Assembly (NCBI GenBank): GCA_021159425.1
Contig: JAGGRU010000234.1
Location: forward strand, 1 to 8,047
Direction of reading: 5' to 3'
Length of the DNA stretch: 8,047 nt
Origin: Sulfurovum sp.
Lineage (GTDB): Bacteria > Campylobacterota > Campylobacteria > Campylobacterales > Sulfurovaceae
The notes beneath the pieces are model-generated. The model had not been told where the DNA came from. It did not search any database and saw only the letters and a list, made by a program, of their open reading frames with translations. This document shows, piece after piece, positions 1 to 6,327 of the stretch (the stretch's first letter is position 1; the number at the start of each line of letters is the position of its first letter). The position numbers and the translations under genes are program-made.

Positions 1-72
1 CAATAGCAGTATTCCAATATTAATGATTGAACACCAGGCAAAAAACGCTATCATTGTTTCTATGGTTGTCAT
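1..72 (-). CDS. Small putative membrane protein, N-terminal part (runs off left edge)
   Basis: Reading leftwards from an ATG at 72-70 gives 24 codons that stay open to the window edge. The visible residues start MTTIETMIAF and continue FFAWCSIINIGILLL, a hydrophobic stretch from about residue 8 that looks like a first membrane helix. A strong ribosome site, AAAAGG (complement of 81-86), lies 8 bases before the ATG and fixes the start. From memory, the AFFxWCSxINIGLLL pattern resembles short two-helix inner-membrane proteins of the DUF6868 type (about 80 aa), but too little is visible to be sure. It lies 50 bases downstream of the CoA-binding protein gene on the same strand, so the two may share a transcript. 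Function unknown. Confidence 0.6.
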   Translation of the reverse strand, partial: MTTIETMIAFFAWCSIINIGILLL

Positions 73-122
73 ATTTATATCCTTTTATAAGGTTTTGGAG
101 ATGACTTATTTACGGCACAAAA

Positions 123-551
123 TTACATTAGTGCCTTATGCTCAAGCTTCGTACAGTAATTCTGTACCACTTTCATCCCCGCATCTTTGGCTTTTTGTGC
201 TGCTTCATTATTTACAAGCCCCAACTGACCCCAGAAAACATCGATGTCACCACGTTCAATGCAGGCATCTGCTATGGCATCAAAAGCTGCAGGTTTTCTG
301 AAAATATCCACCATATCAATTTTAAAAGGGATCTCTTTTAGTGAACGATACACTTTTTCACCGAGTATCTCATCCTCTTTAGGGTAGACAGGCACGATCT
401 TGTAGCCGGCATTTTGAAGATATTTTGCAACCATGTTGCTTGCTTTGCTCTCATCAGGAGAGAGACCGAGTATCGCGATAGTCTTCACGCTCTCAAAAAT
501 TTCTTTCATCTCTTCAGGGTTAGAGTTTATTAATGGCATTTCACATTCCAT
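123..551 (-). CDS. CoA-binding domain protein (YccU/CoA_binding_2 type)
   Basis: A 142-aa single-domain protein with a Rossmann-like fold of the CoA_binding_2 family, the domain also found at the N terminus of succinyl-CoA synthetase-like proteins. Visible family features are the nucleotide-binding strand and loop TIAILGLSPDESKAS (24-38) followed by a helix (MVAKYLQ), the VDIFRKP segment (81-87), FWGQLGLVNNEAAQKAKDAG (107-126) and the C-terminal QNYCTKLEH block (130-138) with a Cys that is usual in the family. Length matches stand-alone YccU-like proteins (about 135-145 aa). An AAAGGA ribosome site (complement of 557-562) about 5-6 bases before the ATG supports the first Met over a second Met at residue 5. 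It is divergent from mnmH. The cellular role is not established for the family; CoA or acyl-CoA binding is inferred from homology. Confidence 0.9.
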   Translation of the reverse strand: MECEMPLINSNPEEMKEIFESVKTIAILGLSPDESKASNMVAKYLQNAGYKIVPVYPKEDEILGEKVYRSLKEIPFKIDMVDIFRKPAAFDAIADACIERGDIDVFWGQLGLVNNEAAQKAKDAGMKVVQNYCTKLEHKALM

Positions 552-600
552 AATTATCCTTTAATGATTATCTAAATATTAATGATATCAAGGAAAGATA

Positions 601-702
601 ATGTCAGACTTAAAAATGCCCAATTTATTTCATAGTGATATAATGTTGCCAACTATACAAGGGAATACATCATTATATGCCAATACTCAATCAAAGCAGT
701 GA
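601..702 (+). CDS. Possible 33-aa leader ORF overlapping the mnmH start
   Basis: An ATG-initiated frame of 33 codons beginning MSDLKMPNLF and ending NTQSKQ before TGA. It is preceded by a good ribosome site, AAGGA at 590-594, 6 bases from the ATG. It overlaps the first 26 bases of mnmH in another frame, which could couple translation. mnmH's own site (GGGA at 661-664) is about 12 bases from its ATG, longer than usual, so coupling would make sense. Against it: the best promoter (TATAAT at 639-644) lies inside this frame, so a transcript from there would not contain its start. No similarity recognised; it could be chance. Confidence 0.22.
   Translation: MSDLKMPNLFHSDIMLPTIQGNTSLYANTQSKQ
636..644 (+). 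promoter_or_regulatory. Extended -10 promoter for mnmH
   Basis: TGATATAAT carries a perfect TATAAT at 639-644 with an upstream TG in the extended -10 position. It lies 32 bases before the mnmH ATG, which would place the start of transcription near 650. No convincing -35 hexamer is seen, which fits the weak -35 usage known for Campylobacterota sigma-70 promoters. The same ten bases, GTGATATAAT, recur before ilvA and before the 76-aa gene. Confidence 0.6.
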
Positions 703-1768
703 TTTCAGATCGATCGTTTTAAACCATACAGCACTCATAGATGTACGTGCTCCGGCTGAATATGAAAAAGGTGCTTTTCCTTATGCTGTGAATTTACCTC
801 TGATGTCCAATGAAGAGAGACATCTTGTCGGGATCAAATATAAGCAAGAGGGGCATGAGGAAGCTTTAAAGCTTGGACATACGCTTGTAAACTCTGAGAC
901 AAAAACTATGAGGGTAAAAGCCTGGACAGATTTTATAGATGAAAATCCTGATGCAAAATTATACTGTTTCAGAGGTGGAGAGCGTTCAAAGATCTCTCAA
1001 GAGTGGATAGCCGAGACACAAAATGAGATCGTTAGACTGAAAGGCGGATATAAGGCTTTCAGATCTTATCTTATGGAAGAGACAGAAAGATCGGTTGAAC
1101 ATTTTAAAGCCTATATCATTGGCGGGAGAACAGGTTCGGGTAAAACGATACTTCTGAATCGACTTGAAAATGCCATAGACCTGGAAGCTTTGGCAAACCA
1201 CAGGGGTTCATCGTTTGGCAGAAAAGTCATAGAACAACCTACGCAGATAGCATTTGAAAATGCTTTGGCATATGAGTTGATACAAAAACTGGACAAGAAT
1301 CCACTGACATTGGTCTTTGAAGATGAAGGAAAACATATTGGTCGTCTTCATATCCCTGAAACATTGGCTAAGTATCTTTCCTCCGCCGCACTGATCATAC
1401 TGGAAACTTCTACCAAAGAGAGAATAGAGATCACCTTTGATGAATACATTGTCAAAGCACAGGAGAGTTACAAAGAAATGTATGCTGAAGATTTTTTGGA
1501 ACAATGGACCCAGAGTATTCGTTTGGCGATGTCTCGGATAAAACGAAGGCTGGGTGGAGAGCGTTATAAAGTCTTATGTCAAATCTTTGATGAGGCTTTT
1601 AATGTACAGAAAAAGTCTGCCTCACTTGAAAAGTACAAAGAGTGGATCTCTTATCTTTTGGTGGAATATTATGATCCCATGTATGATTACCAGATAGAAA
1701 AGAACAAAGCGAGAATTATTTTCAGAGGTTCTACCAAAGAGATAGAAGCGTTTTTAAAAGAGAAGTGA
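677..1768 (+). CDS. mnmH: tRNA 2-selenouridine synthase (2-selenouridine/geranyl-2-thiouridine)
   Basis: A 363-aa protein matching MnmH/SelU/YbbB in length and domain order. It replaces sulfur with selenium at the wobble 2-thiouridine of tRNAs for Lys, Glu and Gln, using selenophosphate and passing through a geranylated intermediate. The N-terminal rhodanese domain (about 1-130) has IDVRAPAEYEKGAFP (21-35), NLPLMSNEERHLVG and the active-site loop YCFRGGERS with Cys97, the same number as the E. coli catalytic Cys. A P-loop domain follows, with Walker A GRTGSGKT (150-157), the conserved LANHRGSSFG block (172-181) and the C-terminal YYDPMYDYQI motif (331-340). The start aligns with known family N termini. 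A functional enzyme needs SelD, which is not in this window. The stop codon TGA is part of the putative ilvA promoter box. Confidence 0.96.
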   Translation: MPILNQSSDFRSIVLNHTALIDVRAPAEYEKGAFPYAVNLPLMSNEERHLVGIKYKQEGHEEALKLGHTLVNSETKTMRVKAWTDFIDENPDAKLYCFRGGERSKISQEWIAETQNEIVRLKGGYKAFRSYLMEETERSVEHFKAYIIGGRTGSGKTILLNRLENAIDLEALANHRGSSFGRKVIEQPTQIAFENALAYELIQKLDKNPLTLVFEDEGKHIGRLHIPETLAKYLSSAALIILETSTKERIEITFDEYIVKAQESYKEMYAEDFLEQWTQSIRLAMSRIKRRLGGERYKVLCQIFDEAFNVQKKSASLEKYKEWISYLLVEYYDPMYDYQIEKNKARIIFRGSTKEIEAFLKEK

Positions 1769-1774
1769 TATAAT
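1766..1774 (+). promoter_or_regulatory. Extended -10 promoter for ilvA, overlapping the mnmH stop
   Basis: TGATATAAT: the mnmH stop codon TGA (1766-1768) is directly followed by TATAAT at 1769-1774, giving an extended -10 identical to the one upstream of mnmH. It lies 27 bases before the ilvA ATG, so the leader would be about 20 bases with the ribosome site AGGGA at 1792-1796. ilvA may thus be transcribed both from here and by read-through from mnmH. No clear -35. Confidence 0.5.
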
Positions 1775-1801
1775 TTTACATAATTTTAGACAGGGAAAGA
1801 G

Positions 1802-3013
1802 ATGTTAGACTTAAATAGTATAGAAAAAGCTTATGAAAGAGTATCGGATGTAGTACATCGTACACCTTTTGCTTATGCACCGATCTTGAGTGAGATAAGC
1901 GGTTATGAAGTATATTTGAAAAAAGAGAACTTGCAGCGTACCGGTGCATTTAAACTAAGAGGGGCTTTCAATAAAATTGCTTCTCTGATAGAGAATGAGC
2001 AGAAAGGTGGTGTGGTAGCTGCTTCTGCAGGAAATCATGCGCAGGGTGTCGCTTTTTCAGCAAAACATTTTGGCATAGATGCAACGATAATCATGCCTGA
2101 ATCTACGCCACTCACAAAAGTGCAGGGTGTCAAAGAACTGGGTGCAAAAGTCATTTTGCATGGTGCTAACTATGATGAAGCCTATGCCTATGCAGTGACT
2201 TTCGGAAAAGAGAATAACTACGATTTTGTACATCCTTTTACCGATGATGAAGTGATGGCAGGACAGGGTACTGTAAGTTTGGAAATGTTTGAAGAGATAG
2301 AAGATCTTGATGCCATTGTTGTACCCGTGGGTGGTGGTGGACTCATTTCGGGTATATCTGTTGCTGTAAAAGCCTTACATCCTGAAGTAAAGATCATAGG
2401 TGTTTCGGCAGAGGGTGCTCCTGCTATGAAAAAATCGTATGATGCAAAAAAAGCCATAGATACAACCTCAGTAAGAACCATAGCCGATGGTATTGCTGTA
2501 CGCGATACCTCTCCAATTACCTTAGACTATATTTTAAAAAATGTTGACTCTTTTGAGTCTGTATGTGAAGATGAGATTGCTTCTGCTATACTTTTTTTAC
2601 TGGAAAAACAGAAGCTGCTTGTTGAGGGTGCCGGAGCTGTAGGTGTTGCTGCACTGCTTCACGGAAAATTGAATTTACCCAAAGGATCTAAAGTAGGTGT
2701 GGTACTCTCTGGAGGAAACATTGATGTAACGATGCTCTCTCTGATCATTGAAAAAGGTCTTATGAAGTCAGCTCGAAAAATGAAACTGATGGTCACACTC
2801 ATCGACAAACCAGGTGCATTGCAGTCATTTACACAAATACTTACAGATATTGGAGCCAACATTGTTCAGATCGGTTACGATAGAACTTCAATAGACTTGG
2901 AATTTGGTGATGCACATGTTTCTGTTGCCTTGGAGACCAAAGGGATAGAACATCAGGAAATGATACGACAGAGACTTAAAGAGGGTGGTTTTGCTTTTAG
3001 GGAAGAACACTGA
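1802..3013 (+). CDS. ilvA: Threonine ammonia-lyase (threonine deaminase), single-ACT form
   Basis: A 403-aa PLP enzyme that converts L-threonine to 2-oxobutanoate and ammonia, the first step to isoleucine. The PLP-Schiff-base lysine is K51 in TGAFKLRGA (48-56). Other family marks are SAGNHAQG (75-82), the phosphate-binding glycine loop PVGGGGLISG (175-184) and LSGGN (302-306). Residues from about 326 form one ACT domain (LMVTLIDKPGALQSFTQIL), so it matches the roughly 400-aa single-ACT class rather than the 514-aa E. coli IlvA with two ACT-like modules. The ligand and direction of allosteric control cannot be read from sequence. Placement upstream of ilvBN favours a biosynthetic role. The ribosome site AGGGA is 5 bases before the ATG. 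The gene ends in tandem stops, TGA TAA, before an A/T tandem repeat. Confidence 0.95.
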   Translation: MLDLNSIEKAYERVSDVVHRTPFAYAPILSEISGYEVYLKKENLQRTGAFKLRGAFNKIASLIENEQKGGVVAASAGNHAQGVAFSAKHFGIDATIIMPESTPLTKVQGVKELGAKVILHGANYDEAYAYAVTFGKENNYDFVHPFTDDEVMAGQGTVSLEMFEEIEDLDAIVVPVGGGGLISGISVAVKALHPEVKIIGVSAEGAPAMKKSYDAKKAIDTTSVRTIADGIAVRDTSPITLDYILKNVDSFESVCEDEIASAILFLLEKQKLLVEGAGAVGVAALLHGKLNLPKGSKVGVVLSGGNIDVTMLSLIIEKGLMKSARKMKLMVTLIDKPGALQSFTQILTDIGANIVQIGYDRTSIDLEFGDAHVSVALETKGIEHQEMIRQRLKEGGFAFREEH

Positions 3014-3014
3014 T

Positions 3015-3048
3015 AAAATTAAAAATTAAAAATTAAAAATTAAAAATT
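3015..3048 (+). repeat. Heptanucleotide tandem repeat (AAAAATT, about 4.9 copies)
   Basis: AAAATT (3015-3020) followed by four exact AAAAATT units (3021-3048) fills almost all of the 44-base gap between ilvA and the phosphatase gene. It ends directly before the GGGA (3049-3052) that serves as ribosome site for the ATG at 3058. The repeat starts after the ilvA stop, so changes in copy number would not alter IlvA. They would alter the distance from upstream elements to the phosphatase gene in 7-base steps. Confidence 0.95.
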
Positions 3049-3057
3049 GGGAATACT

Positions 3058-3954
3058 ATGATAGCCATAGACTTAGGTTCAAATACATTACGTGTTACAA
3101 AGTTGGATTGTGAGAGTGGAAAATTTGTTGCTGACTTTGAAAAGATCGTTAAGACAGCAGACATGTTGAAAAATACAGGTGTCATACATCATGAAGCTGT
3201 AGATAGAGTGATCTATGCTATAAAAGAGGCACAGGAAAAGATAGATTTTTCCAACAATGAAATTAGTGCGGTGACAACAGAAGCTATACGTCAGGCAGCG
3301 AACAGTGAAGATGTCTTGTTGCGTATTCAAAAAGAGACAGGTATCGCCTTTAAGATCATTTCTGGAGCAGAAGAAGCAAGATTGACATTCCTGGCGGTGA
3401 AAAATAGATTGGCTAAACTGCATTATGCTTCCAACAGTTTTGTATTGATTGACATAGGTGGAGGTTCTACAGAACTCATTTTTTCTTACCCGGATAAAGT
3501 GATCTCCAAAAGCTTCCCTGTAGGTATTGTGACTATTGCTCAAACATATGAGAGTCTTGAACGCATTGGAGAAGCACTCCCTGAAGAGATGTTAGAGATG
3601 CAAATGTTTTGTAGTGAAATATATGAAAATCATGGGAAAGTCAACTCTTTTGTAGCAACAGCAGGTACTCCCACTACAGTGGCTGCCATGAAACTGGGAC
3701 AGACCTATGCCTGTTACAATCCAAAAAAGATCAATGGTACCTCAATAGTAAAAGATGAATTGGATATTTATCTTAAAAAACTGCTTGACATGCCTTTTGA
3801 TGAACGTGAATTGGCAGTAGGGGTAGGAAGATCAGATCTTATTGCAGCAGGGATACTTATCTATAAACAACTGTTTGATATTGTAGAGTTTGACTCTTGT
3901 GTTGTTATTGATGATGGTTTGCGTGAGGGTGTTGCTTTGGAAGCCTGTCAATAA
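3058..3954 (+). CDS. Ppx/GppA-family phosphatase, short single-domain form
   Basis: A 298-aa ASKHA-fold protein of the exopolyphosphatase/guanosine pentaphosphate phosphohydrolase family. Visible motifs are the phosphate-1 loop IDLGSNT (4-10), TTEAIRQA (73-80), ISGAEEARLT (101-110) with the likely catalytic glutamate, the phosphate-2 loop IDIGGGSTEL (131-140), AGTPTTVAA (202-210), VGRSDLIAAGI (256-266) and the C-terminal DGLREG (286-291). It contains only the catalytic half: E. coli Ppx and GppA are about 500 aa with an extra HD-like C-terminal region. The segment that is usually RLGEG-like in the family reads TADMLKNTG (33-41) here, so substrate (polyphosphate, pppGpp or another phosphoanhydride) should not be assumed. 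The ribosome site GGGA is 5 bases before the ATG. Lying 44 bases after ilvA with no visible own promoter, it is probably co-transcribed with ilvA. It ends with tandem stops, TAA TGA. Confidence 0.88.
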   Translation: MIAIDLGSNTLRVTKLDCESGKFVADFEKIVKTADMLKNTGVIHHEAVDRVIYAIKEAQEKIDFSNNEISAVTTEAIRQAANSEDVLLRIQKETGIAFKIISGAEEARLTFLAVKNRLAKLHYASNSFVLIDIGGGSTELIFSYPDKVISKSFPVGIVTIAQTYESLERIGEALPEEMLEMQMFCSEIYENHGKVNSFVATAGTPTTVAAMKLGQTYACYNPKKINGTSIVKDELDIYLKKLLDMPFDERELAVGVGRSDLIAAGILIYKQLFDIVEFDSCVVIDDGLREGVALEACQ

Positions 3955-4078
3955 TGACTATATTTAAGTAAATCAAAATAGTTTTAAAAGTGTTACTTTT
4001 CCATGATTTGAATCAAGAAAAAAGAGTATTTTTATCTGATTTAACTTTCTCTAAGTACACCTCTAAATAATATTTAGA

Positions 4079-4084
4079 TATAAT
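4079..4084 (+). promoter_or_regulatory. -10 box for the ilvBN transcript
   Basis: A perfect TATAAT within TTAGATATAATCC, 35 bases before the ilvB ATG, after a 165-base AT-rich gap that is the longest gene-free stretch of the window. It shares GATATAAT with the other promoter boxes but lacks the TG of an extended -10. No -35, leader peptide rich in Ile/Leu/Val codons, T-box or strong terminator hairpin is visible in the gap. Confidence 0.5.
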
Positions 4085-4119
4085 CCAAATAATAAAATAA
4101 AAATAATGGAGTGTAAACC

Positions 4120-5829
4120 ATGCAAATGTCTGGTGCACAAATGGTATGTGAAGCGATCATCGCAGAGGGTGTTAAGACTGTATTTGGTTACCCCGGCGGC
4201 GCTATCATGCACGTTTATGATGAAATTTACAAACAAAATGGTTTTGAGCATATCTTGAACCGTCACGAACAGGCATCTGTTCATGCAGCAGACGGATATG
4301 CAAGAGCAACAGGTGAAGTAGGAGTTGCTATGGTAACTTCCGGACCAGGATTTACCAATGCAGTTACCGGATTGGCAACGGCATATATGGATTCTATTCC
4401 TCTGGTTGTTATTTCCGGACAGGTACCTTCTCAGCTTATAGGAACCGACGGTTTCCAGGAGATTGATGCAGTGGGTATTTCAAGACCATGTACTAAACAT
4501 AATTTTTTGATCCGTTCACTTGAAGAGTTGCCGCGAGTACTTAAAGAAGCATTTTACATTGCCAGATCAGGAAGACCGGGACCGGTACTTGTAGATGTTC
4601 CTAAAGATATCACCGTTGAGATTGGTGAATTTAAATATCCTGACTCGATAAATATTCCCTCTTATAAGCCTACATATAAAGGGAACAAGCGACAGATAGA
4701 AAAAGCAGTTGAAGCGATAAAATCGGCTAAAAAACCTCTGCTTTACCTGGGTGGAGGTATTGTGCTTTCCAATGCAGCAGATCTTGTGCGTGAGTTGGCA
4801 GAAAAAACACAGATACCTGCGGTTGAAACCTTGATGGCAAGAGGGGTAATGGGTGCAAAAAATCCATTACTCCTGGGAATGTTGGGAATGCATGGGAACT
4901 ATTCATCCAATATGGCAATGTCTGAGACAGATCTTGTCATTTCACTTGGTGCGAGGTTTGATGACCGGGTGACCGGTAAATTGTCAGAATTTGCCAAATA
5001 CGCAGATATCATTCATGTGGATATTGATGCAGCGAACATCGGCAAGCTGGTAGATGTGGATTATCCTATCGTTGGAGATATTACAAAGGTTGTAGAGGCG
5101 ATGCTGCCACAACTTGATGATATTGATACAGATAGATTTGAAGCATGGAGAAATATATTAAAACGTTATGATGAACTTCACCCTCAGTCATATGTAGATT
5201 CTGATGATGTCATTAAGCCACAGTGGGTCATTGAGCGTTTAGGTGAATTGCTTGGTGAAAATGCCATTATCACATCTGATGTTGGACAACACCAAATGTG
5301 GGCAGCACAGCACTACCCGTTTGACAGACCACGTCAATGGATAAACTCCGGTGGTTTAGGAACTATGGGCTTTGGTTTTCCGGCAGCACTTGGAGCTAAA
5401 AGAGCATTCCCGGACAAAACAGTTATCAACATCACCGGTGATGGTTCCATCTTGATGAATATGCAAGAGTTGGTTACGGCAGCTGAGTATAAAATTCCGG
5501 TGATCAATGTGATCCTGAACAACCATTTTTTAGGAATGGTAAGACAGTGGCAAACTTTCTTTTATGAAAAACGTTATTCTGAGACAGATCTGAGTTTCCA
5601 GCCAAACTTTAAAGCATTGGCTGAAGCCTGCGGAGGCATCGGTTATGATGTTAGCACTAAAGAAGAGTTTGATGCAGCACTTAAAGATGCAATTGAGCAG
5701 GATAAAGTTTGTTTTATGAATGTACAGACAAACCGTTTTGAAGATGTACTTCCTATGGTTCCATCCGGAGGGGCATTGTTCAATATGATGTTACCGCAGA
5801 AAATAGACAACAGTAAGGAGGTGAAATAA
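4120..5829 (+). CDS. ilvB: Acetolactate synthase, large (catalytic) subunit
   Basis: A 569-aa ThDP-, FAD- and Mg-dependent acetohydroxyacid synthase. It joins two pyruvates to 2-acetolactate (valine/leucine) or pyruvate plus 2-oxobutanoate to 2-aceto-2-hydroxybutanoate (isoleucine). The catalytic Glu is E50 in LNRHEQASVHAADGYARA. The N-terminal PYR domain includes VTSGPGFTN (72-80), the middle FAD-contacting domain includes GARFDDRVTG (277-286), and the C-terminal PP domain holds the ThDP/Mg motif running from GDGS (440-443) to NN (467-468), then LGMVRQWQ. Length fits the family (560-590 aa). Residues where inhibitor resistance is known in other enzymes keep the sensitive type: P103, D282, W477 and S549. 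The ribosome site GGAG (4108-4111) is 8 bases before the ATG. The stop overlaps the ilvN start. IlvA, two genes upstream, supplies one substrate. Confidence 0.97.
   Translation: MQMSGAQMVCEAIIAEGVKTVFGYPGGAIMHVYDEIYKQNGFEHILNRHEQASVHAADGYARATGEVGVAMVTSGPGFTNAVTGLATAYMDSIPLVVISGQVPSQLIGTDGFQEIDAVGISRPCTKHNFLIRSLEELPRVLKEAFYIARSGRPGPVLVDVPKDITVEIGEFKYPDSINIPSYKPTYKGNKRQIEKAVEAIKSAKKPLLYLGGGIVLSNAADLVRELAEKTQIPAVETLMARGVMGAKNPLLLGMLGMHGNYSSNMAMSETDLVISLGARFDDRVTGKLSEFAKYADIIHVDIDAANIGKLVDVDYPIVGDITKVVEAMLPQLDDIDTDRFEAWRNILKRYDELHPQSYVDSDDVIKPQWVIERLGELLGENAIITSDVGQHQMWAAQHYPFDRPRQWINSGGLGTMGFGFPAALGAKRAFPDKTVINITGDGSILMNMQELVTAAEYKIPVINVILNNHFLGMVRQWQTFFYEKRYSETDLSFQPNFKALAEACGGIGYDVSTKEEFDAALKDAIEQDKVCFMNVQTNRFEDVLPMVPSGGALFNMMLPQKIDNSKEVK
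5815..5824 (+). promoter_or_regulatory. Near-consensus Shine-Dalgarno inside the ilvB 3' end, for ilvN
   Basis: AAGGAGGTGA matches the 16S rRNA 3' tail over ten bases and is the strongest ribosome site in the window. It lies within the last ilvB codons, 4 bases before the ilvN ATG. Together with the TAATG stop/start overlap it points to efficient, coupled production of the small subunit. Confidence 0.85.
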
Positions 5830-6308
5830 TGGCAAACTCTATCAATGAAAGACACGTTATTTCTGTTATCGTAATGAATGAGAGTTCAGTTCTTGCACGT
5901 GTTACAGCACTTTTTGCCGGTCGCGGGTACAATATTGAATCTTTAACTGTTGCACCTATTCCTGAGAGTGATATGTCACATATTACCATTGCAACCAATG
6001 GTTCTAGCAGAGTAATGGAACAAATTACTAAACAACTTCATAAACTGATCCCTGTTTATAAAGTAATTGAGCATGAAGAGATGGTTGAAAAAGAGATGGT
6101 ATTGGTAAAATTCCCTATTGCGGAAAATCTTTCTGATATTTCTGCTTTATGTGCCGCTTATAATGGTGGTATCGTGAATGTAGGAACAGAGATGGTGATC
6201 GCACAGGTAGCAGATGAACCTAAACGTATCAAACATTTCATAGAAGCATCACAACGTTACAATCCATGTGAGATCGTACGTGGTGGCGTGGTTGCAATTG
6301 AAAGGTAA
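5829..6308 (+). CDS. ilvN: Acetolactate synthase, small (regulatory) subunit
   Basis: A 159-aa partner of IlvB (also called IlvH in other species), which activates the catalytic subunit and mediates valine feedback inhibition. The N-terminal ACT domain (about 8-82) contains VISVIVMNESSVLARVTALF and GRGYNIESLTVAPI; the C-terminal small-subunit domain (about 85-158) contains MVLVKFP and ends in IVRGGVVAIER. Length matches E. coli IlvH (163 aa). Aligned to E. coli IlvH with an offset of six, N35 corresponds to Asn29, but S20 occupies the place of Gly14, a residue at the valine site. The ATG shares one base with the ilvB stop (TAATG). Confidence 0.96.
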   Translation: MANSINERHVISVIVMNESSVLARVTALFAGRGYNIESLTVAPIPESDMSHITIATNGSSRVMEQITKQLHKLIPVYKVIEHEEMVEKEMVLVKFPIAENLSDISALCAAYNGGIVNVGTEMVIAQVADEPKRIKHFIEASQRYNPCEIVRGGVVAIER

Positions 6309-6327
6309 CTTTAATTACTTCACAATA

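Noticed and set aside
23..301. A plus-strand 92-codon frame across the left-end gene and the CoA-binding gene.
   Set aside because: It runs antisense through two genes that have proper ribosome sites and family-like proteins on the minus strand.
3088..3543. A 151-codon open frame on the minus strand inside the phosphatase gene.
   Set aside because: It is wholly antisense to a gene with clear family motifs, has Cys/Phe/His-rich composition typical of an antisense shadow, and no ribosome site was recognised.
3986..4000. Hairpin AAAAGT-GTT-ACTTTT after the phosphatase gene as a Rho-independent terminator.
   Set aside because: The stem is only 6 pairs, almost all A-T, and no T-run follows it (CCATG comes next); at best a very weak terminator.
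3955..4119. Attenuator, leader peptide or T-box for ilvBN in the 165-base gap.
   Set aside because: The only ATG frames are a few codons long without runs of Ile, Leu or Val codons, and no terminator/antiterminator pair is visible.
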